This document shows positions 6,776 to 11,771 of a stretch of DNA of 11,771 bases, piece after piece. The stretch lies in contig MU069461.1 in the NCBI GenBank assembly GCA_002284615.2, positions 522,316 to 534,086 of the forward strand, given 5' to 3'. The notes beneath the pieces were generated by a model that saw nothing but the letters and a program-made list of their open reading frames with translations, made no database searches and was not told where the DNA came from. The position numbers were made by a program, and so were the translations under genes. How positions within the stretch are numbered: the stretch's first letter is position 1; every line of letters starts with the position of its first letter. The DNA comes from Dunaliella salina (taxonomy: Eukaryota > Chlorophyta > Chlorophyceae > Chlamydomonadales > Dunaliellaceae).

Positions 6776-7223
6776 GGTGGGAGTCATTGGGAGGTTCTTT
6801 CCTTAATGCACGCGGCCGAAAGGCAAGCGCAAACCTTTCTTTCTAACCTGACACGGGGCACACAAGGCAGAGTGCCCAAGAAAGCCCTTCTAGTGCAAAC
6901 AGCTCGAGAGCAAGACTGCACACACTTCCCACCAGGGAAAGTGGGTTCCTTGCACTTCTGTAGGCTCCACACAAGATCTGGATGCTAGCAATCTAGCAAA
7001 TTAATCAATACGATTTATTCTGGGACCTAACAAAACAATATGCTCGGGACACATTTGTGCTGGCGTCGTAGCTCAAGAGTTGGTGCACACACCCTCCCAA
7101 GAAGGAGGCACCACATGGCAGCGATAGCTGGTGGTCGCCCCCCCAAACTGTCTCACTTAACTATTCATGCCCCCTGCAAGTGCGCTGGTGTTCCCTGACC
7201 ATACCAAACATATTTTTATGTCT
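6776..7223. other. Stretch without a supportable gene
   Basis: On the minus strand a segment near 6900-6970 (frame WSLQKCKEPTFPGGK) is followed by ggtgggaagtgtgtg, resembling the exon end at 8465 (ctatggaag|gtgtgtg). Similar strings recur near 7085 and 7770, so fragments of that array family may be scattered here. No intact donor or frame supports a call. Confidence 0.35.
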
Positions 7224-7292
7224 CTAGCATTGAAGTTTGCAGAAAAGTTGGCCCTTGGAGGAGCTGTGTATGGCCCAGAGGCTGTTTTGCAC
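7224..7292 (-). CDS. Weak candidate terminal exon (22 codons)
   Basis: On the minus strand a strong acceptor (ccaccttttcctgccaaaccag) is followed by GTG and a phase-0 frame reading VQNSLWAIHSSSKGQLFCK then LQC and TAG. The junction type (CAG|GTG, phase 0) matches the better exons. A plus-strand frame at 7167-7355 (SLALKFAEKLALGGAVYGPE) overlaps and looks equally protein-like, so at most one is real. Confidence 0.22.
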   Translation of the reverse strand: MQNSLWAIHSSSKGQLFCKLQC

Positions 7293-7467
7293 CTGGTTTG
7301 GCAGGAAAAGGTGGATTTTCAAACTTGCATTAAATTACCAGCGCTCCTGGACTGAAGCTGCTCTTTGGTTGTTTAATCATGCTGCGAAGTCAGATTTTGT
7401 GGGGGGGCACTGGGGAAGCGTGGTGGGGTGACACCCATGAGATGGATATGGGTGCGGAACGGAGGAC
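7293..7467. other. Short stretch, no minus-strand exon seen
   Basis: It contains the end of the plus-strand frame 7167-7355 (AVLHLVWQEKVDFQTC) and a G-rich patch near 7400. Nothing else is supported. Confidence 0.3.
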
Positions 7468-7536
7468 CTCTGCCAGCTTGCTCGTGCTGCAAGCTGCCGC
7501 CCCCAATTTGGCACAAAGTTGGGGGGCATCACGATG
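7468..7536 (-). CDS. Candidate short internal exon, unknown protein
   Basis: On the minus strand a pyrimidine-rich acceptor (tttcaacttcaatttaag) precedes 23 codons in phase 0, ending at GAG|GTCCTC, also phase 0. The product (HRDAPQLCAKLGAAACSTSK, LAE) is short and Ala-rich. It fits the phase pattern of neighbouring minus-strand exons but has no family signature. A longer reading of the same frame upstream is possible. Confidence 0.3.
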
Positions 7537-7726
7537 CTTAAATTGAAGTTGAAATGGGGTCAAACAATGTTGTGGCTGGAAATCGGCACACTGATTTAAA
7601 CCCCTTCCACCCAGCGTTCTTGTTGGTCCAGGGCTGAAATCCTGCCCTGCCTTGCACCAGAGGGGGGGCACACTCCCCTGATTTTTGAAACTTTGACAAA
7701 AAACTTTGAGACGGTTTGCCTAAGAA

Positions 7727-7747
7727 GGGGGGGGGGGGGGGGGGGGG
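7727..7747. repeat. G homopolymer, 21 bases
   Basis: An uninterrupted run of 21 G on the plus strand. It can form quadruplex-like structures and is prone to length error in sequencing. Confidence 0.95.
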
Positions 7748-7822
7748 TTCAGGGGGGCAACCAGGTGCACACACTTCCCAGCAGGGACGGATCATACGCG
7801 GGTGTGGGCTTAACCAAACGCG

Positions 7823-7890
7823 TATATATATATATAATTATATATATATAATATTATTATAATATATAATATATATATTATACATATAAT
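7823..7890. repeat. (TA)n-rich tract
   Basis: About 68 bases are made only of A and T except one C, mostly alternating TA with short interruptions. It is strongly prone to cruciform or unwinding and to replication slippage. No gene is attached. Confidence 0.95.
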
Positions 7891-8026
7891 GCATACGTCA
7901 TGTGTATGTGCAAATTTAGAGGGCCATTTTGGGCCTGGAGGGTCTCAGGTGGTTGGGGCCCCCAAAGGCCGTCTCAACCACCCCCCAACAAACCCTCTGC
8001 ATCCCCAAAGGTCATGTACATTCAAA

Positions 8027-8239
8027 ATGCCTCCTGAAGAAAGGGGTCCTGAGAGGGATTATGGTGGATGAGGAGGAGTGGTTCACAGGTGATGAGGACG
8101 ATGCTCGGTAGAATCTGGGGCACAGCATATTGAAATTGCTAAGAGGAAGCAGAGAAACTTGGAACGAAAGGCCCAGGACGAGCCTGTGAGGCACTGCCCG
8201 CAGACGTCTTTTCTGACGTTGGGCAAACAGTCATTTTGA
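8027..8239 (+). pseudogene. Decayed open frame, acidic start and basic helix, unknown
   Basis: An ATG at 8027 opens MPPEERGPERDYGG and stops at 8069. A second frame overlapping it reads MVDEEEWFTGDEDDAR (8061-8111). The first frame resumes after two more stops with ESGAQHIEIAKRKQRNLERK and ends at a TGA at 8237. Together the pieces give a charged N-terminal-looking region and a basic helix, as expected of a frame broken by two compensating shifts. An intron cannot explain it, because the only GT..AG pair between the pieces is 18 bases apart. A transposon ORF start or a dead nuclear-protein gene are both possible. I recognise no family, and chance is not excluded. Confidence 0.25.
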
Positions 8240-8267
8240 CACACGCTTCTGCACGTCAATTTTAACG

Positions 8268-8293
8268 ATACGTAAATGCGCGTATTTACGTAT
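8268..8293. repeat. 26-bp near-perfect palindrome
   Basis: atacgtaaat at 8268 is mirrored by atttacgtat at 8284. Across the whole 26 bases only one symmetrical pair mismatches. It lies 28 bases after the decayed frame at 8027-8239. It could be a transposon end, a protein-binding site or a cruciform. Nothing distinguishes these here. Confidence 0.9.
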
Positions 8294-8308
8294 GACCTAT
8301 CCCTGCTT

Positions 8309-8490
8309 CCCAGTGAGGGAGAGGTACCTTGCACTTGTGGTGCATTCACCTTGCACACAAGGAGACATTTGTTGGAAAAGAGGGCTCGGGAGGGAGCCTG
8401 CTAGAACACACACATTCCAAATAAACAACCGAGGACATGGGAGGAAGACTGCTAGTTCACACACCTTCCATAGCAGAAGGCGCTTGTTGG
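8309..8490 (-). repeat. Minisatellite, three units of 51-71 bp copying an exon end
   Basis: Units span about 8431-8490, 8380-8430 and 8309-8379. Shared strings are ccaacaa, gtgtgtg, ctagcag and ccctc on the minus strand. The first unit holds the end and donor of the exon at 8465-8557 (GGAAG|GTGTGTG). The third has the equivalent junction GCAAG|GTGAATG, and the second has lost the AG. The array lies in the intron directly after that exon. Confidence 0.7.
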
Positions 8491-8557
8491 AAGACAGGGC
8501 ATGGGTGAGGTCTGTGGAGCTGCGGTCGAGGCTGGACACAGCAACCTCCAGGTCAGC
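8465..8557 (-). CDS. Candidate internal exon, coiled-coil-like segment
   Basis: This minus-strand exon has 31 codons exactly, phase 0 at both ends. The acceptor is strong (ctccttttgtgacctgggccccctgcag) and the donor is AAG|GTGTGT. The product ADLEVAVSSLDRSSTDL, then THALSSNKRLLLWK, has Leu, Val and Ala spaced for an amphipathic helix with acidic and basic faces, consistent with a coiled coil. In phase it can follow the 8810-8920 exon directly. No named family can be given from 31 residues. Confidence 0.5.
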
Positions 8558-8663
8558 CTGCAGGGGGCCCAGGTCACAAAAGGAGAGCCTGTGTGGAGAT
8601 GTTTTGCTTTTGTAGGATTGTTTTTGTAAGACTTCAGGTTTGTTGTCCACCCACAATCATGTG

Positions 8664-8686
8664 CCCCCCCCCCCCCCCCCCCCCCC
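8664..8686. repeat. C homopolymer, 23 bases
   Basis: An uninterrupted run of 23 C on the plus strand, inside the likely intron between 8810 and 8557. It is the complement type of the G run at 7727. It is likely length-variable. Confidence 0.95.
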
Positions 8687-8715
8687 AAAACAGGCACTAG
8701 GAACTCCCCCTGTCA

Positions 8716-8845
8716 GATCTGCGTTGCCTTGGGCTAAATGCTGGTGTTCTCGTGCTGAATTGTCCAACTCAATCCGATCCAATTTGCCTTGAGCTGAATA
8801 CTGACGGACCTGCGTCGCCCTGAGCTGAATGCTGGCGTTCTCCAG
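8716..8845 (-). repeat. 30-31 bp tandem repeat copying an exon end and donor
   Basis: gatctgcgttgcc at 8716, gatccaatttgcc at 8776 and gacctgcgtcgcc at 8807 begin copies followed by gagctgaatgctggcgttct or a variant. A fourth, poorer copy lies near 8747. Spacings are multiples of 30-31 bp. The right-most copy is the end of the 8810-8920 exon with its CAG|GTCCGT donor. The left-most keeps CAG but reads CAG|AT. All four keep an open frame of ten-residue repeats on the minus strand, so part may still be translated. Confidence 0.7.
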
Positions 8846-8920
8846 CTTAAGCTCGTAGGCTTCGCGCAGATCCCAGAGGGCGCCTTCGACGGCGGTCACG
8901 CGCGCACGGCCTTCGACCAC
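8810..8920 (-). CDS. Candidate internal exon, helical coiled-coil-like segment
   Basis: This minus-strand exon has 37 codons exactly, phase 0 at both ends. The acceptor is ccctggcacag|GTG and the donor CAG|GTCCGT. The product (VVEGRARVTAVEGALWDL, REAYELKLENASIQLRATQ) is rich in Glu, Arg, Leu and Ala and has no helix breaker except one Gly early and one later, which suits a coiled coil. GC content at third positions is high. The frame continues past the donor through the ten-residue repeats, so the exon could be longer. No named family is recognised. Confidence 0.5.
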
Positions 8921-9014
8921 CTGTGCCAGGGACCAACAACGTGATCAAATGATCTGGTCAGCTCATCAACAGCAGATGCTGTTTTGCAAAGCTTATGAAG
9001 CACAGCCAGCACAA

Positions 9015-9158
9015 TCAAGGGGCAGCTGCAGCCCTCTTTGCAAGAGTGGCATTGGGTTTGGCAGCAATTTGAAATACTGAGCTTCCCTGATCATTGAAGG
9101 GTTGCAGCATGCGTGCTGTTGGGCTTTCCTTCCCGGTCCTTGCCACAGGCTGTCCGTA
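9015..9158 (-). CDS. Candidate terminal exon, unknown C-terminus
   Basis: On the minus strand an acceptor (tgtgaacaaccag at 9159) precedes 47 codons in phase 0 and a TGA at 9015. The product YGQPVARTGKESPTARML, QPFNDQGSSVFQIAAKPN, ATLAKRAAAAP is hydrophilic with an Ala-rich end. The phase allows it to follow the IQ-like exon at 9609-9680. If real, a gene ends here and 8920 and below belong to the next gene. The frame is also open upstream to 9218, so the start is uncertain. Confidence 0.4.
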   Translation of the reverse strand, partial: YGQPVARTGKESPTARMLQPFNDQGSSVFQIAAKPNATLAKRAAAAP

Positions 9159-9478
9159 CTGGTTGTTCACAGAGTCAATGAATGCAATTTTAAGAGCAAT
9201 GAATGCAAGGCTGACCAATGGGTTTACAGATCGACGAATGCATTACGAATCAAAGTATGTATTGTCCTCGCCTGCTCATCATGTTTGTTCTTCTGTCACT
9301 ACTTCAAGGAGATTGATGATCAATAAGTTAAGCAACAAATTGCTCAGTTAATCAATCATTGAAAGCAGGCCCTTCTGGACGTCAATTTTGAGGTCGGTGG
9401 CCTCTCCACTTGCTCCTTCCAGACAAGCTGCTCAAAAGGTACTGTTGCCCAGCTTCATCCAGCCTGGACCCCTCATGT

Positions 9479-9640
9479 GCAAGCTGCCTGAAACGCACCC
9501 CCTCTTTCATGCAAGCTGCCTGAAATGCACCACCTCTTTCGTGCAAGCTGCCTGAAATGCGCCACACCCTTTTCATGCAAGCTGCCTGAAATGCATCGCC
9601 GCACTCACCTCTTTCATGCAAGCTGCCTGAAATGCGCCAC
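9479..9640 (-). repeat. Minisatellite, five 32-41 bp units copying the IQ exon end and donor
   Basis: gcaagctgcctgaaa occurs at 9479, 9511, 9543, 9577 and 9618 (spacing 32, 32, 34, 41). On the minus strand each unit is TTTCAGGCAGCTTGC, then ATGAAAGAGG or a variant. The copy at 9618 is the end of the 9609-9680 exon with its donor GAG|GTGAGT, and the other four lie in the intron after it. The copy at 9543 keeps GAAAGAG|GTGGTG, the one at 9511 reads GAAAGAG|GG, and the one at 9577 AAAAG|GG. Confidence 0.92.
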
Positions 9641-9680
9641 TGCGCATCTTGAACCAGGTCTGCACCTTGACGATTGCCCG
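9609..9680 (-). CDS. Candidate internal exon with an IQ-like calmodulin-binding motif
   Basis: This is the best-supported exon. On the minus strand a textbook acceptor (gctgcatgttttacttgcag) precedes 24 codons, phase 0 at both ends, closed by a strong donor GAG|GTGAGT. The product RAIVKVQTWFKMRSGAF then QAACMKE fits the IQ pattern: V-Q at exon residues 6-7 with basic residues at 11 and 13, preceded by AIVK. IQ motifs bind calmodulin or related EF-hand proteins and occur in myosins and in many cytoskeletal, centrosomal and flagellar proteins. One motif in 24 residues does not identify which. Its 3' half is repeated in the following intron. Confidence 0.55.
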
Positions 9681-9901
9681 CTGCAAGTAAAACATGCAGC
9701 CACACCAAAAGTTGCAGAGCCGTGAAACCACAGCGCTACCAGGCTGGGCTGCGTAGATGCTGCTGCAGAGCAAAGTAGATGCTGCTGGGATTGGAGGAAT
9801 TGGGTCCACTTCAATCAGTGCAAGAAGATGCGCAAGCACAAAACATTGCTGACATTCAAAAAAAGTTGCAATGGACACAATTTGGAGAGGTCAGGGAGTT
9901 G

Positions 9902-9960
9902 GGTAGCAAACCATTAACATCACAAGCGGTGACAAATTGATCACCTTCAGACAAAAAATG
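9902..9960 (-). repeat. Left copy of a diverged 57-59 bp direct repeat
   Basis: This copy (gcaaa...ccatta...caag...ggtga...attgatcaccttcagacaaa) aligns with 10087-10143, about 184 bp away. On the minus strand both end in CTGAAG|GTG followed by (A/G)TCAAT, once more an AG|GT junction. The 17-bp array at 9966-10037 lies between them. Confidence 0.7.
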
Positions 9961-9965
9961 CACAT

Positions 9966-10037
9966 GAGTAACATCTAACAACGAGTAACATCTAACAACG
10001 AGTAACATCTAACATCTAACAACGAGTAACATCTAAA
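9966..10037. repeat. 17-bp tandem repeat, four copies
   Basis: gagtaacatctaacaac starts at 9966, 9983 and 10000. After a 7-8 base partial copy (atctaac) a further copy starts at 10024 and decays after gagtaacatcta. The copies are nearly perfect, so the array is recent. Confidence 0.95.
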
Positions 10038-10086
10038 ATCAATGCAAAGTGGTGACGCATTCTCATCATCTTCAAGCGTACGTCCA

Positions 10087-10143
10087 TGAGCAAAGTCCAT
10101 TAGCAATTCAAGGGGGTGAGATTGACCACCTTCAGACAAAATG
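10087..10143 (-). repeat. Right copy of the diverged direct repeat
   Basis: Partner of 9902-9960. It keeps gcaaagtccatta, caaggggg and ttgaccaccttcagacaaaa. On the minus strand the copy lies at the downstream edge of the weak frame at 10135-10281, which crosses the CTGAAG|GTGGTC junction. Confidence 0.7.
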
Positions 10144-10281
10144 TTTGACTGCTTGCTCTAATGGAACCCAGTACCAAGGCCGCACCACGCGTGCAATGGC
10201 ATGAGCCTCCCACAACTTGGGCACAATAACTTGTCTGTTGGGGCACACATAGGTGCGCGCCACCCTGATGCAATGGCGGTG
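10135..10281 (-). CDS. Weak candidate frame, Trp-rich, unknown
   Basis: A 49-codon minus-strand frame without ATG lies between two TGA stops. Its composition is striking (RVARTYVCPNRQVIVPK, LWEAHAIARVVRPWYWVPLE). The other two minus-strand frames are also open, one giving a CPSCGRLMPLHAWC stretch, so the choice of frame is unsafe. It could be an exon, a decayed piece of a mobile element, or chance. No family is recognised. Confidence 0.18.
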
Positions 10282-10347
10282 TCAATGAGAACAGTACATG
10301 TTTAGACATGCACCAGCACATCCATGAGATCTTTGCTGAACGCCTCC

Positions 10348-10470
10348 ACCAAGCTCTCCAGGGTCTCGATGCGTGCCATGTTGATTTTTAACTTTTTTTC
10401 ATTCGCTTTTGCACGACAGTGATCTCAGCCTCCAACGCCCCCACCTGGCTCTCCAGGTCCAAATGCATGA
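10348..10470 (-). repeat. Two diverged copies of the first coiled-coil exon
   Basis: cacctggctctccaggtcca in the exon at 10551 recurs at 10442 (109 bp away) and, more diverged, as caccaagctctccagggtc at 10348 (94 bp further). On the minus strand the second copy reads LDLESQVGALEAEITVVQ and then stops. The third reads MARIETLESLVEAFSKDL. The donor of the exon (CAG|GTGCGT) is lost in the second copy (CAAAAG). They may be pseudo-exons, or, if spliced, extra coiled-coil exons. Confidence 0.7.
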
Positions 10471-10517
10471 AATACAAAAACGTGTGCAAAATAAATGGCT
10501 TCTTCGTTAAGACGCAC

Positions 10518-10619
10518 CTGCATGTCGATGATTTCAGCCTGCAGCTCCTCCACCTGGCTCTCCAGGTCCAAAATGCGTATGATGCCCCCTCCTCCTCCCA
10601 TGCCCCCTTTGCTCGCCAT
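10518..10619 (-). CDS. Candidate first exon, Gly-rich start then coiled coil
   Basis: On the minus strand an ATG in a good plant/algal-type context (acaaATGGCG) opens 34 codons ending at CAG|GTGCGT, phase 0. The product is MASKGGMGGGGGII, then RILDLESQVEELQAEI and IDMQ, which forms clean heptads (I, L, L, V, L, I positions). The frame is open upstream for about 45 codons with no other ATG seen, so this might be an internal exon. The ATG was chosen for its context and for the Gly-rich, N-terminus-like start. Two degenerate copies follow within 270 bp. The protein would begin a coiled-coil polypeptide, possibly the one with the IQ-like exon at 9609. Confidence 0.5.
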
Positions 10620-10869
10620 TTGTCCTGTCAGGCAGTGCGCACTGGTGTCTTGTTGATTGGCTCTAACGAGATGAAAGCGAGTGCTGTGAACCCCCCTGTT
10701 TCTGATGAAAGAGCAGCATGCTCAGGGACTGGGCACTGGAGCAAGCTAGCACTGCTCTACGCACGTTTGAGCCTTGGGATCAGGTGCAGCGTGTAAAAAT
10801 TTTTTATCCTGTAGTTCCACTCTGCATCACTTTGGCCTGATTATGATGAGGCACTATTTGTCATTACAG
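10620..10869. other. Upstream region of the candidate first exon
   Basis: If the ATG at 10619 is the start, this is 5' untranslated or promoter sequence of the minus-strand gene. No TATA box or other element can be assigned. The frame in phase with the ATG stays open to about 10720. Confidence 0.3.
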
Positions 10870-11237
10870 TGCCAACTCATATATTTAGGGACCTCACAGC
10901 ATCCCAACATATTATATCTTGGTGCCAGCAGGCACATCCAGCGACCTGGCAACAGTGCAAACTGGTTTATCCAGTGACCTTCCGGCCAGCATATTATATC
11001 TCAGTGCCAACTGGCAAATCCTGTGATCTGGCAACATCCCAACACATTCCAACTTAAAGACAACTGGCAAATCCTATGATCTGGCAACATCCCAACACAT
11101 TCCAACTTAAAGACAACTGGCACATCCTGTGATCTGGCAACATCCCAACACATTCCAACTTAAAAACAACTGGCACATCCTGTGACCTGGCGAAAGCGCC
11201 AATCAAGACATCCAGTAACTTGCCAACATCCCAACAT
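10870..11237. repeat. Minisatellite, 53-bp core units with diverged flanks
   Basis: caactggca recurs at 11008, 11061, 11114 and 11167, exactly 53 bp apart. The units share atcctgtgatctggcaac, atcccaacacattcc and aacttaaagac. Diverged, longer units lie before (10870-11007, with catattatatct) and after (to 11237). On the minus strand the last core copy carries GCCAG|GTCACAGG where the other core copies read GCCAG|ATCA. The open frames crossing it follow from the repeat. Confidence 0.9.
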
Positions 11238-11348
11238 AATAATGGATGTAACACTTAAGAATGTGTATTAGCATTACACGAGAGGTCATCCACTAAGTCA
11301 TGCCGTCAAGGTAGACCAGACAAGATACGCAACTGAGCTAGTGCATAC

Positions 11349-11443
11349 CTTGCTGTGCACTGGAATTAGGTCGTGAAGGCTTGGTGTCTGAAGCCGCCAA
11401 GCTGGCAGTGCAAGGTTGGCCGGTATGACTTTGCCCAACAAGA
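11349..11443 (-). CDS. Candidate internal exon, unknown protein
   Basis: On the minus strand a strong acceptor (atatcctttttctgtgg, then tgccttggctttgcag) precedes 95 bases: two bases finishing a Val codon plus 31 codons. They end at AAG|GTATGC, phase 0. The product LLGKVIPANLALPAWRLQ, TPSLHDLIPVHSK is hydrophobic and helical with several Pro. The last bases and donor (cacagcaag|gtatgcac) resemble those of the 2802-3206 exon (tacagcaag|gtatgggcac), so the two sites may share an origin. It lies upstream of the candidate start at 10619 and so would belong to another gene, or that start is internal. No family is recognised. Confidence 0.45.
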
Positions 11444-11771
11444 CTGCAAAGCCAAGGCACCACAGAAAAAGGATATACATGACCAGGATATATGCATACA
11501 TGCATGCTAGGGAGCAGCTACATGCATACACACAATGTCGACATGTGCCATTAGTAGCAAATGAACATTACTTGATACAGGAGGATTAAAAAAAGTATGT
11601 TACGTTATGTCAAAATTCTCGGCGGGAGGCCCAGAAGGACCACCCACCCCCCCTCCACCCCAAATACTGCCCCCCTCCCTGCGAAAAGGGTACCAATCTG
11701 CTCGTTTTCAAATTCTGCATCCATCTGCATACTAATTGCAATCAAACATTGACTTGGAGCAGAGTTATAGG
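11444..11771. other. No gene recognised; C-rich patch at 11640-11679
   Basis: The minus strand here is the presumed intron upstream of the 11349-11443 exon. The plus strand has tgcat/catac-rich sequence near 11480-11530 and a pyrimidine patch (ccacccacccc then ctccacccc) at 11640-11679. Nothing more can be supported. Confidence 0.4.

Noticed and set aside
7167..7355. Plus-strand frame of 62 codons (SLALKFAEKLALGGAVYGPE)
   Set aside because: It looks protein-like but has no supporting junction, and a minus-strand exon candidate with a strong acceptor overlaps it. Left unresolved rather than called.
7390..7795. Overlapping minus-strand frames with Pro/Gly runs
   Set aside because: The Pro run is the G homopolymer translated. 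Only the short segment at 7468-7536 has splice support.
9382..9450. Minus-strand segment reading LEGASGEATDLKIDVQKG then LLSMID and a stop
   Set aside because: Attractive composition, but the only nearby acceptor puts a different frame in phase and the piece is 25 codons. Not enough to call an exon.

Overview
The window looks like nuclear DNA of a eukaryote with small, widely spaced exons. It shows no bacterial-type operons, no long open frame (none above about 255 codons, and the longest lies in a tandem repeat), no ribosome binding sites and no recognisable RNA gene. It contains many minisatellites, (TA)n, and G and C runs above 20 bases. A protist or alga with a repeat-rich genome fits best (a green alga or a dinoflagellate are my guesses), but nothing I can read fixes the lineage. 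No gene can be named, and all exon calls are by eye from frame, splice sites and amino-acid quality.

Most exon candidates are on the minus strand. In minus-strand order they are 11443-11349; 10619-10518 (possible first exon, coiled coil); 9680-9609 (IQ-like motif, the best-supported exon); 9158-9015 (ends in a stop); 8920-8810 and 8557-8465 (helical, coiled-coil-like); 7536-7468; 7292-7224 (ends in a stop); 6599-6527; 5515-5296; 4407-4159 (Q-rich, hydrophilic); 3206-2802 (coiled coil at its start); 2430-2401 and 1973-1872 (both end in a stop). Nearly all of these junctions fall between codons (phase 0). They repeat one pattern: the exon ends in AG, the intron starts with GT, and several exons start with GTG or GTT after a CAG. 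This could be one large coiled-coil/IQ protein gene with some false terminal exons, or two to four genes in a row on the same strand.

The plus strand has weaker candidates: an exon at 687-945 followed by a perfect CAG|GTAAGT donor, one at 2157-2303 behind a strong pyrimidine tract, a short Cys-rich frame at 1503-1664, and a decayed frame at 8027-8239 followed by a 26-base palindrome.

The most striking feature is how the tandem repeats relate to the exons. At least six arrays (9479-9640, 8716-8845, 8309-8490, 4391-5310, 2480-2829 and, more weakly, 10348-10619) have units that copy the exon edge with its AG|GT splice junction into the neighbouring intron. A detached copy of the 2480-2829 family lies at 185-480. 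Other arrays (76 bp at 3217-3960, 85 bp at 6548-6772, 53 bp at 10870-11237) fill likely introns. This is what repeated tandem duplication of AGGT-bearing exon pieces would leave, a proposed route to new introns and to competing splice sites.
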